DNA of 64,000 nucleotides. Origin: Natrinema altunense (lineage in GTDB: Archaea > Halobacteriota > Halobacteria > Halobacteriales > Natrialbaceae). The notes under the pieces are model-generated. The model was not told the origin of the DNA. It ran no database searches and saw only the letters and a program-made list of their open reading frames with translations. Location of the stretch: contig NZ_JNCS01000001.1 of NCBI RefSeq assembly GCF_000731985.1, forward strand, positions 124,001-188,000. The letters are read 5' to 3'. How positions within the stretch are numbered: position 1 is the stretch's first letter; the number at the start of each line of letters is the position of its first letter. The position numbers and the translations under genes were made by a program. Shown piece by piece: positions 44,085 through 53,366 of the stretch.

Positions 44085-45272
44085 ATGCAGGATATCGTTC
44101 AGGATGCCTTAGAGAACGCGGAGGAAGAGGCCCGGGAGATGGACGCCCCGATGGACGACGACGAGTTCGGGGAACCACGAATCGTCATCGTCGGCTGCGG
44201 CGGTGCCGGTAACAACACCATCAACCGGTTGTACAACATCGGCGTCGACGGTGCCGACACCGTGGCGATCAACACGGACAAACAGCACCTCAAGATGATC
44301 GAGGCCGACACGAAGATCCTCGTCGGCAAATCGCTCACGAACGGGCTCGGAGCCGGCGGCGACCCGTCCATGGGCGAACGTGCGACCGAGATGGCCCAGG
44401 GCACCATCAAAGAAGTGCTGGGCGACGCGGATCTCGTCTTCGTGACCGCGGGGATGGGCGGCGGGACCGGCACGGGTGCCGCCCCCGTCGTCTCGAAGAT
44501 CGCCAAAGAGCAGGGTGCGATCGTGGTCGGGATGGTCTCGACGCCGTTCAACGTCGAGCGCGCCCGCACGGTCAAAGCCGAGGAAGGCTTAGAGAAGTTG
44601 CGCGATCAGGCCGACTCGATCATCGTTCTGGACAACAACCGGCTGCTCGATTACGTCCCGAACCTGCCGATCGGGAAAGCATTCTCGGTGATGGACCAGA
44701 TCATCGCCGAGACGGTCAAGGGCATCTCGGAGACGATCACACAGCCGTCCCTGATCAATCTGGACTACGCCGACATGTCTACGATCATGAACCAGGGCGG
44801 CGTCGCGGTGATGCTCGTCGGCGAGACCCAGGACAAGAACAAGACCGACGAAGTCGTCAAGGACGCGATGAACCACCCGCTGCTCGACGTCGACTACCGC
44901 GGCGCGTCGGGTGGCCTCGTCCACATCACCGGCGGCCCCGACCTCACGCTGAAAGAGGCAGAGGGCATCGCCGACAACATCACCGAGCGCCTCGAGGCCT
45001 CGGCGAACGTCATCTGGGGCGCTCGCATCCAGGAGTCGTACAAGGGCAAGGTGCGTGTCATGGCGATCATGACCGGCGTTCAGAGCGCGCAGGTGCTCGG
45101 TCCGACGACCCAGAAGCAGGCCGACAAGTCCCGCCAGAGTATCGAGGGCGTGACCGAGGCCGACTTCGACGCGAGTAAGAACGTCGAAACCGGCAGTCCC
45201 GAGTTCGGCGCACAGAGCGACGGCGGCCGCGACGAGGTCGAGCGACAGAACGGCGTCGACGTGATCCGGTAA
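44085..45272 (+). CDS. ftsZ2: Cell-division GTPase FtsZ2
   Basis: A 395-residue tubulin-like GTPase of the division ring. Segments: [20 protein letters not shown], the T3 region [14 protein letters not shown], the signature GGGTGTG at residues 125-131, [20 protein letters not shown], and the synergy-loop region [20 protein letters not shown]. The MQDIVQ start and the cdrS linkage identify FtsZ2 rather than FtsZ1. The last 60 residues are a variable acidic tail. Confidence 0.96.
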   Translation: MQDIVQDALENAEEEAREMDAPMDDDEFGEPRIVIVGCGGAGNNTINRLYNIGVDGADTVAINTDKQHLKMIEADTKILVGKSLTNGLGAGGDPSMGERATEMAQGTIKEVLGDADLVFVTAGMGGGTGTGAAPVVSKIAKEQGAIVVGMVSTPFNVERARTVKAEEGLEKLRDQADSIIVLDNNRLLDYVPNLPIGKAFSVMDQIIAETVKGISETITQPSLINLDYADMSTIMNQGGVAVMLVGETQDKNKTDEVVKDAMNHPLLDVDYRGASGGLVHITGGPDLTLKEAEGIADNITERLEASANVIWGARIQESYKGKVRVMAIMTGVQSAQVLGPTTQKQADKSRQSIEGVTEADFDASKNVETGSPEFGAQSDGGRDEVERQNGVDVIR

Positions 45273-45590
45273 TCGCGATCGACCGGACGATCCCGGCACG
45301 ACCACACGACTGACACACCACCGTCGTGCCGGTCGCCTCTCTAGTTCGCGATCGCGTTTTTTCGACCCACGAGTCGGCAGTGGCAATGCTTGGCTCGGGA
45401 CCCGCACCAGCCACCGATACCGGGACGTCATCGTGTCCGGTCTTCAGCGTATCGTTCACCGAACTGGTCGTTTACGACCGTATACGGCCAGGAGAACGGA
45501 TACGTCGAGGGACCCGCTCCATCGCGACTGAAGGATGACCGGGGCCGGACTCGAGGGCACCGACGAATGGGGGCGAGAACGGGAGTGCCG
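45273..45590. other. Intergenic region between convergent ftsZ2 and ncsA
   Basis: 318 bases with no gene that I can support. A CTAGTTCGCGATCGCG-TTTTTT stretch near 45341-45361 could act as the ftsZ2 terminator (T run after GC-rich sequence). Confidence 0.35.
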
Positions 45591-46550
45591 TTAGACCAGG
45601 GCCTCGAGCAGCGAGCACTTCCGGCATACGTCTCGTGTGGTCGTCGACCCGCACTCGACGCATTCTTGCAGGTCGGCCCCGTCGTCGCCCGCGTACTTCT
45701 CGGCGGCGATCGTCGCGAGTTCCTCGTAGCCGGAGAGGATCGAGTGGCGAGTGCCGGGGTGGTTCTCCTCCAGGTCGTAGAGGAGTTGCTGGATCTCGCC
45801 GCGGTAGGCCTCGCTGGCGTGGGGGCATTCGGTGATGTGGGCCGGCAAATCGTCGACGTGGGCGTAGAGGGCGACTTCCTTTTCCGGGACGTCCCGCAGC
45901 GGTTTCGCCCGCGGGACGAACTCGTCTTGCTCTTCGCGCTCGGAGAGGGGGCCGAGACTGGCGTCGAAGTGTTTCGCCATCTGTTCGACGTCACCTTCGA
46001 GGACGTTCATCAGCGCGGTCTGGGCCTCGTCGTCGAGATTGTGGCCGGTGAGCAGGAGGTCGGCCTCGAGTTCCTCGGCGTATTTCGAGAGGAGGTCCCG
46101 GCGGAAGACCCCGCAGTAGGCGCAGGCGGCCATGTTCTCGGGGTCGTCCTCGACGACGTCGTCCATCCGGACGCCGAACTCCTCCTCGTAGCTGACGAGT
46201 TCGTGGCGGATCTCGAGGTCCTCGCAGAGTTCCACACAAGCCTCGACGGACTTGTCGCGGTAGCCTTCGATCCCCTCGTGAATCGTCAGCCCGACGAGTT
46301 CGATGCGGGGGTCCTCGGCGAACGTATCGTGGAGGATCCGCGTGAGGACGACGCTGTCCTTGCCGCCGGAGAGACCGATCACCCAGGTCTGGGGGTTCTC
46401 GGGCGTCGCATCGTGGGGGACGAGATCGTCCCGTCGGACTCGGCGGCGCACCCGCTTTTCGACCGACTCGCGGAAGTGATCTTCACAGAGGTGGGCCCCG
46501 GAGTAGGCGGCGTGCATGACCGCCTCCTCGTTGCACCGGTTACAGTCCAT
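45591..46550 (-). CDS. ncsA: tRNA 2-thiolation protein NcsA (TtuA/Ncs6 family)
   Basis: A 319-residue PP-loop ATPase that adenylates wobble U34 for sulphur transfer from the ubiquitin-like SAMP2 system. N-terminal zinc finger (Cys3, Cys6, Cys22, His25), PP-loop SGGKDS at residues 61-66, internal CAYCG, then DLLLTGHNLDDEAQTALMNV, and C-terminal ECVECGST..CRKCSLLE. All diagnostic cysteines are present. Haloferax NcsA is the known example. Confidence 0.93.
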   Translation of the reverse strand: MDCNRCNEEAVMHAAYSGAHLCEDHFRESVEKRVRRRVRRDDLVPHDATPENPQTWVIGLSGGKDSVVLTRILHDTFAEDPRIELVGLTIHEGIEGYRDKSVEACVELCEDLEIRHELVSYEEEFGVRMDDVVEDDPENMAACAYCGVFRRDLLSKYAEELEADLLLTGHNLDDEAQTALMNVLEGDVEQMAKHFDASLGPLSEREEQDEFVPRAKPLRDVPEKEVALYAHVDDLPAHITECPHASEAYRGEIQQLLYDLEENHPGTRHSILSGYEELATIAAEKYAGDDGADLQECVECGSTTTRDVCRKCSLLEALV

Positions 46551-46703
46551 TAGCGGATGGATTGCCGTCGGACGCGTATGTCCGTTTCGTCTCCTCAGCA
46601 GGTCTCCCTGTCAGAGCATGCGACGCGGTTCGGGTTCGATCGCAGAGTTATCGACCCTCGTGTCAGCCGAAACGTATTACGGCCGTCCACGAGATGCCGA
46701 CGT

Positions 46704-47402
46704 ATGGTGATTTACGATCGAACGCCGTCGACGGGCTACCGGCGCATCGACGAGTTCGACGGCGGGTTCGGCTGGCTCGCTCATCCCGACGAAGCCGGGA
46801 TGCGAGCGAGTCACGCACTCCTCGGCGACGGCGATGACGTCTGGCTGTTCGATCCGCTCGAGGCACCCGGGATCGACGAGGCGATCACGTCCCTGGGCGA
46901 GGTTGCCGGCGTCGTCGTCTGTTCGGCCTACCACGCTCGCGACGCCGATCGGTTCGCTCGCCGGTTCGACGTTCCCGTCCTCGTCCCGGCGTGGCTGGAC
47001 CGGGTCGCCGAACGGATCGACGCGCCGCTCGAACGGTTCGAGGGGCGACTCGCGGACTCGGGGGTCGACGTCCGCGAGGTGAGCCCGGTACCGGGCTGGT
47101 CCGAGGCGATCGCGTACCGGCGGTCCGATAACACGCTGTACGTGCCGGATCTCCTCGGAACCGCGCCGCCGTATCTCGCCGGCGACGAACGGCTCGCGGT
47201 GTACCTGCTGATTCGACCGGTCGTCCCGATCGGTGTCTTCGGAGGGATCGCACCCGAACGGATCCTCGTCGGCCACGGAACCGGGATCTTCACGGATGCC
47301 GCGATCGTCCTCGGCGAGGCGCTCGCCACTGCACGGCCGGGGTTTCCGCGTGCCCTGCTCGAGGGCGGATCGCAACTACGCGCGCTGATCGACGCGCTCT
47401 GA
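46704..47402 (+). CDS. Metallo-beta-lactamase-like haloarchaeal protein
   Basis: A 232-residue protein from ATG 46704. DDVWLFDPLEAPGIDEAI, VVVCSAYHARDADRFARRFD and the C-terminal ILVGHGTGIFTDAA resemble the strands of an MBL fold, but the HxHxDH metal motif appears only as YHARDAD. It may be a catalytically altered member. A GTATTAC element lies about 30 bases before the start. Function unknown. Confidence 0.65.
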   Translation: MVIYDRTPSTGYRRIDEFDGGFGWLAHPDEAGMRASHALLGDGDDVWLFDPLEAPGIDEAITSLGEVAGVVVCSAYHARDADRFARRFDVPVLVPAWLDRVAERIDAPLERFEGRLADSGVDVREVSPVPGWSEAIAYRRSDNTLYVPDLLGTAPPYLAGDERLAVYLLIRPVVPIGVFGGIAPERILVGHGTGIFTDAAIVLGEALATARPGFPRALLEGGSQLRALIDAL

Positions 47403-47434
47403 GCGGGTCGCCGCCGATGCGATAACGAACGGGT

Positions 47435-48154
47435 TCAGGCGGAGATCCGTGTTCGCTCCTCGACGGCCGCGGAGCCGTTCTCGAGGGCGGCAAGCAGGCG
47501 GTCGACGTAGTGGTCGCGGGCGGCCGAGGAGAACAGTTCGTGGCCGCCGTTGTAGAGGACGACGTGTTCGGCGGGCACCCGCTCGCCGATCGGCCGGAGG
47601 CTGACGACGGGATCGCGCAGCGAGCAGAAGACGACCGCGTCGTGGTCGATGGTCAGGAGTTCGTCCTGTGCGCGGCGGGTCTCCCGGACGAACGCCGGCG
47701 AGACCCACGACGGCGTCGTCTCGATCTGGTGGTCCGTCGTCCGCTCGCCCAGCGCGTCCTCGTCGAGGTCGCCGATCGGGAGACACGGGAACGTCGTCGG
47801 GAGGGTCGACACCGCATCCAACAGCGGCTCCGGGAACGTCTCGCCGTACCCCCACCACGGACTCAGGTAAACGTGATTGTCCGCGCCGTCTATGGCCTGT
47901 GCGACGAGCGCCCCCGCACTGTGGCCCAGCAGCTGGTACGTCCCGAGATCGCGGACGTACTCGGCGACGGGCTCGAGCCAGTCGGCTTTGAAATCGTCGA
48001 TATTCGTGGGGAGTTCGAACGCGTGTACGCGGTAGCCGGCGTCGGTCAACTGTCCGATGAGCCAGCTGACGTTCTCGTGGGTCCAGCGGTTGCCCCAGCC
48101 CATGACGAAGACGAGATCCTCGTCGCCGTCGTCGTTGAAGATCCGGTGTCGCAT
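47435..48154 (-). CDS. Alpha/beta hydrolase
   Basis: A 239-residue protein. LVFVMGWGNRWTHENVSWLI holds the oxyanion-hole region and LLGHSAGALVAQAI the nucleophile elbow GHSAG. An Asp occurs in FCSLRDPVVSLRP and the His in LYNGGHELFSSAARDH, completing a plausible triad. Probably an esterase or lipase-like enzyme; substrate unknown. Confidence 0.85.
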   Translation of the reverse strand: MRHRIFNDDGDEDLVFVMGWGNRWTHENVSWLIGQLTDAGYRVHAFELPTNIDDFKADWLEPVAEYVRDLGTYQLLGHSAGALVAQAIDGADNHVYLSPWWGYGETFPEPLLDAVSTLPTTFPCLPIGDLDEDALGERTTDHQIETTPSWVSPAFVRETRRAQDELLTIDHDAVVFCSLRDPVVSLRPIGERVPAEHVVLYNGGHELFSSAARDHYVDRLLAALENGSAAVEERTRISA

Positions 48155-48333
48155 AGGATTCCGTTCATCGGGAACCGATAAAAAACCTGATCTCTCACTG
48201 CGGCGCTCGAGACGGTCGTGGCGTCGTGGCAGTGCGGCCGCGACTGCCGCGGGCACGACGCCGCGGAACCGCTGACGGGTGTCGCGATCGGCACTGAGAA
48301 ACGTCTTTGCGCGTCGACGCCCAAGGGGGTCCA

Positions 48334-49032
48334 ATGACAGGATTTGACCGCAGTGACGCGGTCGACCGCCTCGCGGGGATCGTCGAGACCGTCGCGAACG
48401 AGCGGATGCCGGTCCCGGTCCGCGAGGTGTGGGCCGTCGGCGACGTCGCGCTCGGTCTCGATCCCGTCGAGCGCTTGGACATCTACGTGACCAAGGACGT
48501 CCTGCTGCGCGACGACAGCGAACCGACCGAGGCGAGCGCCGACGGGGACGAGTCGGACGAACGGGGCCCGAATGCCCGGTTTCGCGAGTCCCACGGCATC
48601 GAGGGCGTCGGGAAGTCCGTACGGGCGGACTGGGCGGCCGAGTTTCCCGACTATCTCCGGGCCAACGCGAACGGCCACGCCGCGCCCGAACGGTGTCTCG
48701 CTGCACACCTCCTCGCGGACGACGAACCCGTCCACCTCGAGGTCTGTAACTCGTCGTTCGAGGACAACGTCACACAGCGGCTACGGGGTGCACAACTGCG
48801 CGAGGACTACACCCAGTTGCTCGACCCGCGCGGGGTCTGTCTCTGGGCCGAGGGGACCAAAAGCGACGAGGCGTTTCGGAAGCTCCGAGCGGGCGATCTG
48901 GCGCTGCCGACACTGTCGGCGGCCCTCGAGATGCTCGGGCTGGACGACGACGAAGCCGAGACAGCGGCCCGCGAACTCCACGCCTGGCGCGACCGACAAG
49001 ACGGCGTGACGGTTCGGGGCGACGTCGTGTGA
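48334..49032 (+). CDS. Haloarchaeal conserved protein, function unknown
   Basis: A 232-residue protein from ATG 48334: GIVETVANERMPVPVREVWA, DVALGLDPVERLDIYVTKDV, EVCNSSFEDNVTQRLRGAQL and LDPRGVCLWAEGTKSDEAFR. It resembles a haloarchaeal DUF; I do not know a function. It converges on the ABC-2 permease gene. Confidence 0.7.
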   Translation: MTGFDRSDAVDRLAGIVETVANERMPVPVREVWAVGDVALGLDPVERLDIYVTKDVLLRDDSEPTEASADGDESDERGPNARFRESHGIEGVGKSVRADWAAEFPDYLRANANGHAAPERCLAAHLLADDEPVHLEVCNSSFEDNVTQRLRGAQLREDYTQLLDPRGVCLWAEGTKSDEAFRKLRAGDLALPTLSAALEMLGLDDDEAETAARELHAWRDRQDGVTVRGDVV

Positions 49033-49084
49033 CGGTGCCGTCGGAATCGCGGCCGATCCGTACCCGCTCGCCGTCGTGCGGATC

Positions 49085-49873
49085 TCATCGGATATCGGTC
49101 CGGCCGAACCACAGTTGGCTCGCGACGAGGAAGGCGAGCGTCATCGCGACGAGAATCCCCGCCCCGGCGAGATCGTAGCGGCCCTCGAGCAACACCGCGT
49201 TCGGGTCGTAGTAGCGCATCGGCGCGATCGCACCGATCGTCTCGGCGTCGGTGCCGGTGAGCAGCGACTCCGACAGGAAGAGCACGAACGTGACCCCGAG
49301 CGCGACCCGCTGGGCGATCGCCGCGCGATCGAAGACGACCGACGCGAGCAAGCCGATCCCGGCGCAGGCGAACAGGTAGGGAATCGACAGCAAGTGGACC
49401 GCGAGCACGTCCGCGACCGCGAGGGGGTGGTCGATCAGTCGCGCCCCGACGACGACGACGACCGGCGGCAGGAGGTTCGCACCGGCGATCGGCACCGCCA
49501 TCGCGGCGAACCGCTCGGCGATCAGCCGCCGCCGGGAGAGCGGCATCGAAAGCAGGACGTCCATCCGGCCGCGATCGACATCGTCGGCGATCGTACCCGC
49601 CGTACTGTAGGCTAGATACAGGCCGAGCATGATGACCCAGCCGAAGGTGTACAGCTCGAACGAGAGGAACCCGCCCAGACTCGTCATTGTTTGGACGCCC
49701 ATCACCTGCAGGATCGGGTCGGGATAGGCGGCAAGCAACTGGTCGAGGTCGACTTCGGCCTCGAACGACGGGTAGACCCAGATGACCATCGCGGCGAGCG
49801 CGGACAACCCGCCCGAGAGGGCGATGCTCCCGCGAACGCGGCGTCGGCCGTCGTACCGTGTGAGTTCAAACAT
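49085..49873 (-). CDS. ABC-2 type transporter permease
   Basis: A 262-residue membrane protein with six segments, among them SGGLSALAAMVIWVYPSF, TFGWVIMLGLYLAYSTAG, LLPPVVVVVGARLI and LFACAGIGLLASVVF. The loop DVDRGRMDVLLSMPLSRRRL is the coupling region typical of ABC-2 permeases. It overlaps the ATPase gene by eight bases. Confidence 0.85.
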   Translation of the reverse strand: MFELTRYDGRRRVRGSIALSGGLSALAAMVIWVYPSFEAEVDLDQLLAAYPDPILQVMGVQTMTSLGGFLSFELYTFGWVIMLGLYLAYSTAGTIADDVDRGRMDVLLSMPLSRRRLIAERFAAMAVPIAGANLLPPVVVVVGARLIDHPLAVADVLAVHLLSIPYLFACAGIGLLASVVFDRAAIAQRVALGVTFVLFLSESLLTGTDAETIGAIAPMRYYDPNAVLLEGRYDLAGAGILVAMTLAFLVASQLWFGRTDIR

Positions 49874-50834
49874 CGCCGCTCCCACCCCGGTCGGTACCGG
49901 CCGTCGTCTGCTCGGTCGCAGTCGGTGCATCGGTCGCATTACCGCCGTAAAACCGCATGAACACGTCCTCGAGCGGCGCTTCCTCGATCGAGAGGTCGAC
50001 CAGCCGGTACTCCCGGATAGCCGCGAGCAGGGCGTTGATGTCGCCGGTGAAGGTAAAGACGTACTCGGTCCCGTCGCCCGGGCCGGCCCCGCCGTTGGAC
50101 TCGAGCCCGTGAACACCGTCGACCTCGAGCGAGCGAATCGGGATCGGCTCGTCGGCGTGGAGCCGGACGAACTTGCCGCTCCTGTTCAACAGCGATTCGA
50201 CGGGTTCGACCGTGACCAACCGTCCGTCCCGAATGATCCCGACGCGGTCACACAGTTTGCGGACCTCGCTCAGAATGTGCGAGGAGAAAAACACCGTCAG
50301 TCCCGCCTCCCGTTCGGCTCGGACGAACTCGTTGAACCGCTGTTGGAGCAGGGGATCGAGCCCGCTGGTCGGTTCGTCCAAGATCACCAGGTCAGGATCG
50401 TGCATGAACGTCGTCACCAGTCCCAGCTTCTGTACGTTTCCCCGCGAATACTCCCTGATCTCGCGATCGAGCGGCGGGTCGAACAGCTCGAGCAACGCCG
50501 CGCTGCGCTCGTCGCCCTTGAGCGACGCGTGCAGGTCGAGGATCTCGCGACCGGTCGCCGTCTCGTCGAACGCCGGATCGTCGGGAAGGTAGCCGAGTCG
50601 GCGTTTGGCCTCGAGTAGTTGCGCCTCGTCGGTCACGTCCCGGCCGAGCAGCCGAACCGTTCCGGCGGTCGGGGAGAGCAGTCCGAGTACCGTCCGGATC
50701 GTCGTCGTCTTCCCCGCGCCGTTCGGGCCGAGGTAGCCGAAGACCTCGCCGCGCTCGACGGCGAACGTGATGCCGTCGTTGGCGCGCACCTCGCCGTAAT
50801 CCTTCGTGAGTCCCTCGAGTTCGATCGCTGCCAT
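49866..50834 (-). CDS. ABC transporter ATP-binding protein (ABC-2 exporter)
   Basis: A 322-residue ATPase from ATG 50834. Walker A GYLGPNGAGKTTTIR, signature YSRGNVQKLGLVTTFMHDP (a variant of the usual LSGGQ), Walker B LVILDEPTSGLDP and SSHILSEVRKLCDRVGI. The DrrA/CcmA-like C-terminus follows. Partners with the overlapping permease; the cargo is unknown. Confidence 0.92.
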   Translation of the reverse strand: MAAIELEGLTKDYGEVRANDGITFAVERGEVFGYLGPNGAGKTTTIRTVLGLLSPTAGTVRLLGRDVTDEAQLLEAKRRLGYLPDDPAFDETATGREILDLHASLKGDERSAALLELFDPPLDREIREYSRGNVQKLGLVTTFMHDPDLVILDEPTSGLDPLLQQRFNEFVRAEREAGLTVFFSSHILSEVRKLCDRVGIIRDGRLVTVEPVESLLNRSGKFVRLHADEPIPIRSLEVDGVHGLESNGGAGPGDGTEYVFTFTGDINALLAAIREYRLVDLSIEEAPLEDVFMRFYGGNATDAPTATEQTTAGTDRGGSGDV

Positions 50835-50944
50835 ACCGACCCCGTCGACGGCCGGCCGTATGTAACCGGGCGTCGGTCCACCGTCCCCCTCCGCCCGAGC
50901 CGGGTCGGGCAATCGGCTCCCCGGTTCGCGTCGACTCCGACCCG

Positions 50945-51595
50945 TTACGGGACGATCTGGGTGAGGATCGTCGACTCGATCTTTCGCAGGTGGCCGCCGA
51001 CCGTCCCCCCGGTACAGCCCAGTTCCTCGCCGATGTCGTCGTGGGTCACCGCTCGCGGAACGTCGTAGTACCCCATATCGACGGCGGTCCGGAGGATCTC
51101 CTGTTGGCGAGCGGTGAGCTGGGAGAACAGCCGGTCCGTGTTCGGCTCGTACCGCCCCGTCTTGAGGAGTTTGAGCCTGATCCCGTCGGGAACGTCCGGA
51201 ACGGCCGCCTGAAAACTCTTTACGTCACCGATCATCGTGACCCGCAGGCCGCCGCGGCGCGTGAACTCGAGGGGAGTATCGTAGATGAATTCGAACTCCC
51301 TAAGCATGCTCAACAGTCCGACGAGTCGGTCGTGAGCCTCGAGATGGATGTAGGCGTGGTGCTCGCCGTCGGCGCTCGAGAGTTGGTACTGGTTGACCAT
51401 CGGCGACTCCGACAGGATCGACTCGAGAACGCTTCGCTTCCCCGAGAACCGGTAGAGTGCGACGATCGTCTCGTCGGCGAGGAGGTTGACGTTATGGAGG
51501 AGTTCACGCGTCACGTCGGGGTGGTCCGCGATCCGCCGATCGAGCGGGTGCAGTCCCTCGTCGTCGGGGATAATAACGCATTTCGCGTATCTCAT
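50945..51595 (-). CDS. Bat-type helix-turn-helix regulator
   Basis: A 216-residue protein. The N-terminal sensor-like part (MRYAKCVIIPDDEGLHPLDR, then ADETIVALYRFSGKRSVLES) precedes the bacterio-opsin-activator HTH: LTARQQEILRTAVDMGYYDV, RAVTHDDIGEELGCTGGTVG and HLRKIESTILTQ. Divergent from the envelope cluster at 52.0-54.7 kb. Its promoter region contains two copies of TCGTCCGACAGT. Confidence 0.88.
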   Translation of the reverse strand: MRYAKCVIIPDDEGLHPLDRRIADHPDVTRELLHNVNLLADETIVALYRFSGKRSVLESILSESPMVNQYQLSSADGEHHAYIHLEAHDRLVGLLSMLREFEFIYDTPLEFTRRGGLRVTMIGDVKSFQAAVPDVPDGIRLKLLKTGRYEPNTDRLFSQLTARQQEILRTAVDMGYYDVPRAVTHDDIGEELGCTGGTVGGHLRKIESTILTQIVP

Positions 51596-52014
51596 CGTCC
51601 GACAGTCACGACATCGTACACGTATTTTTCAGTATCGTTCACCATATATTCGTCCGACAGTGACTTCCAATCTCGTTCGCCGACGTGGCCGTCGACCGCC
51701 TGCCGCCGTGCCGACGTTGCAGCCGTCACTGGAGTCCCCGCGGCTGTGAGGGTCCCGGAGGGCCGGGACGAACCCGGTACAGCAGACCATGCTCCCGTCG
51801 GTTCCAGTCCGCTTCGTGCGCATGCTCCGACACGAACCGTTCTTCACGATAGGCGTTCCCCCGCGTTTCCACGACTCTTTATATTGGTTAGGACGGCGAC
51901 CCGTTCAGTATCCCCTCGAGCGGTTGTCGTGACTTCCCGATCGGCACCGATCGATCACCCCCGTAATATTTCCCCCCGATCGGTTATAAATGCCCCCGTA
52001 TACGAGGAGGAAAA
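51596..52014. promoter_or_regulatory. Divergent regulatory region with 12-bp direct repeats
   Basis: TCGTCCGACAGT occurs at 51595-51606 and 51650-51661. The first copy touches the regulator's start codon. The minus-strand AATATATGG next to the second copy is a likely TATA for the regulator, so a protein bound here would affect that promoter. Rightwards, CGGTTATAAATG (51981-51992) is a TATA element about 30 bases before the 42-codon frame. The middle of the region holds no gene I can support. Confidence 0.5.
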
Positions 52015-52143
52015 ATGATCCGAGGTCGTGTTGGGTGTGGACTTGTGACGTTCGAAATGACACCGCAATATCGAAGCGGACACGGCGTGAGGTCGGCGAA
52101 TAGGACGAAAGCGGCCGAACCGATCGTTCGGGGGTGGGTCTAG
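52015..52143 (+). CDS. 42-aa small protein or leader peptide with strong Shine-Dalgarno
   Basis: ATG 52015 follows GAGGAGG (52004-52010) by four bases, an unusually good ribosome binding site. The product MIRGRVGCGLVTFEMTPQYR..IVRGWV ends at TAG 52143, one base before the next ATG. The protein is basic, unlike most here, and not recognised. It may be a leader whose translation feeds ribosomes into the DUF6230-like gene. Confidence 0.5.
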   Translation: MIRGRVGCGLVTFEMTPQYRSGHGVRSANRTKAAEPIVRGWV

Positions 52144-52144
52144 T

Positions 52145-52756
52145 ATGTACCGCCGAAAGCGACTCGCGGTCGGGACCTGCGCCTCGTTTCTGATCGTCGC
52201 CATAGTCGGTCTCGTCGTCCTCTCGTCGGGGACGGCCTACGCGACGGCGATGGCCACCGCCGACGGCAGCGGTTTTACCGTCACGGCCGACGAGATCAGG
52301 TCGGACGAGTTCCTCCTCTATCCCAGCGTCGGGGAGGACACCGAGGGGACGACGCCGGTCGCCGTCGTCGAACAGCGCGGCGTCGAGATCGACGGCATGG
52401 TACTGAGCGGGGAGAAGTCCATTCCCATGGTCGACGGTTCGATGGAGATCTCGTTCGCCGCCGACGAGACGGTCAAGGCCGACGAGCAGTACATCAAACT
52501 CACCGACTTGCAAGCCGAGGAGGCGACGTTCAACGGACAGGTCGTCAACGCTCAAGCGAGCGACAATCCGGAAAAGCAGTTCCAGCAGACCGCCGGCGAG
52601 AACGCCGATCCCGAGGACGGCTACCTCACGGACATCTCCGGCGACAGTCCCGGAATGGTGCAGAAAGACGTCGAGATGGATGCGGTGTACCTCGCCTCCA
52701 ACGAGATCACACTCCCCGGTCTCGAGGTCGACGTGGAGTACCACCCCGACGGGTGA
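52145..52756 (+). CDS. DUF6230-like membrane-anchored protein
   Basis: A 203-residue protein with one N-terminal membrane segment (FLIVAIVGLVVLSSGTAYA) and an external beta-rich domain: TADGSGFTVTADEIRSDEFL, VAVVEQRGVEIDGMVLSGEK, QYIKLTDLQAEEATFNG and DAVYLASNEITLPGLEVDVE. The pattern recalls DUF6230, known mainly from actinomycetes beside DUF6114. Six bases separate it from the DUF6114-like gene, the same pairing. Function unknown. Confidence 0.75.
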   Translation: MYRRKRLAVGTCASFLIVAIVGLVVLSSGTAYATAMATADGSGFTVTADEIRSDEFLLYPSVGEDTEGTTPVAVVEQRGVEIDGMVLSGEKSIPMVDGSMEISFAADETVKADEQYIKLTDLQAEEATFNGQVVNAQASDNPEKQFQQTAGENADPEDGYLTDISGDSPGMVQKDVEMDAVYLASNEITLPGLEVDVEYHPDG

Positions 52757-52762
52757 TCGTCC

Positions 52763-53329
52763 ATGTCGTCCGAAAGCGGCCAGAACGAGTCCGAGACGCT
52801 TCCCGCACGGATCCGTCGGTGGATCGGTTCCCGTTGGCGTCGGTTCAACGCCTGGCGGAGGGGACGCCCGTTCCTCGGTGGTCTCCTGCTGTGTCTGGCC
52901 GGCCTCCTCATCACGTGGGTGCCGATGCGAATCCTGCCGGATATCGCCTTCATCGGCGGAGAGATGGCGGGCTTTCTCGCCATCGGTGCGCTCTTCGGCG
53001 TGTTCGTCTTTCTGTCGGGACTCTACGCGCTGTCGAGGCCCGCTCGAGCCCACGGAGCCGGCGTCGTCGGGATCATCCTGTCGATCTTCTCGCTGTTCGG
53101 ATCGCTCGGCGGGTTGCTGGTCGGCATGCTGCTCGGCATCCTCGGTGGGAACCTCTGTATCGCCTGGAAGCCAAGCGGCGACGCCGTCGACGAGGCCGTC
53201 TCCGAGCCGAGCGTGATCGACAAAGCGGCGGCCCGGATCAACGCGGGGTTCGCTCGCCTCGTCGGCACGATCGTCCTGGGCTGTCGCGCGGGCCTCGAAC
53301 GCATCACACGGCGGGGGACCGACGAGTGA
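52763..53329 (+). CDS. DUF6114-like membrane protein
   Basis: A 188-residue protein. A basic N-terminus (RWIGSRWRRFNAWRRGRPFL) is followed by membrane segments LGGLLLCLAGLLITWVPMRI, GFLAIGALFGVFVFLSGLYA and GIILSIFSLFGSLGGLLVGM. The RGRPFxGGxLLxLAGLxI start and PDIAFIGGEMAGFLAIG segment fit DUF6114. Part of the five-gene envelope cluster. Confidence 0.78.
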   Translation: MSSESGQNESETLPARIRRWIGSRWRRFNAWRRGRPFLGGLLLCLAGLLITWVPMRILPDIAFIGGEMAGFLAIGALFGVFVFLSGLYALSRPARAHGAGVVGIILSIFSLFGSLGGLLVGMLLGILGGNLCIAWKPSGDAVDEAVSEPSVIDKAAARINAGFARLVGTIVLGCRAGLERITRRGTDE

Positions 53330-53366
53330 CGCCGGGAAGAACGCGACCGACGGACCGGCCCAACGC

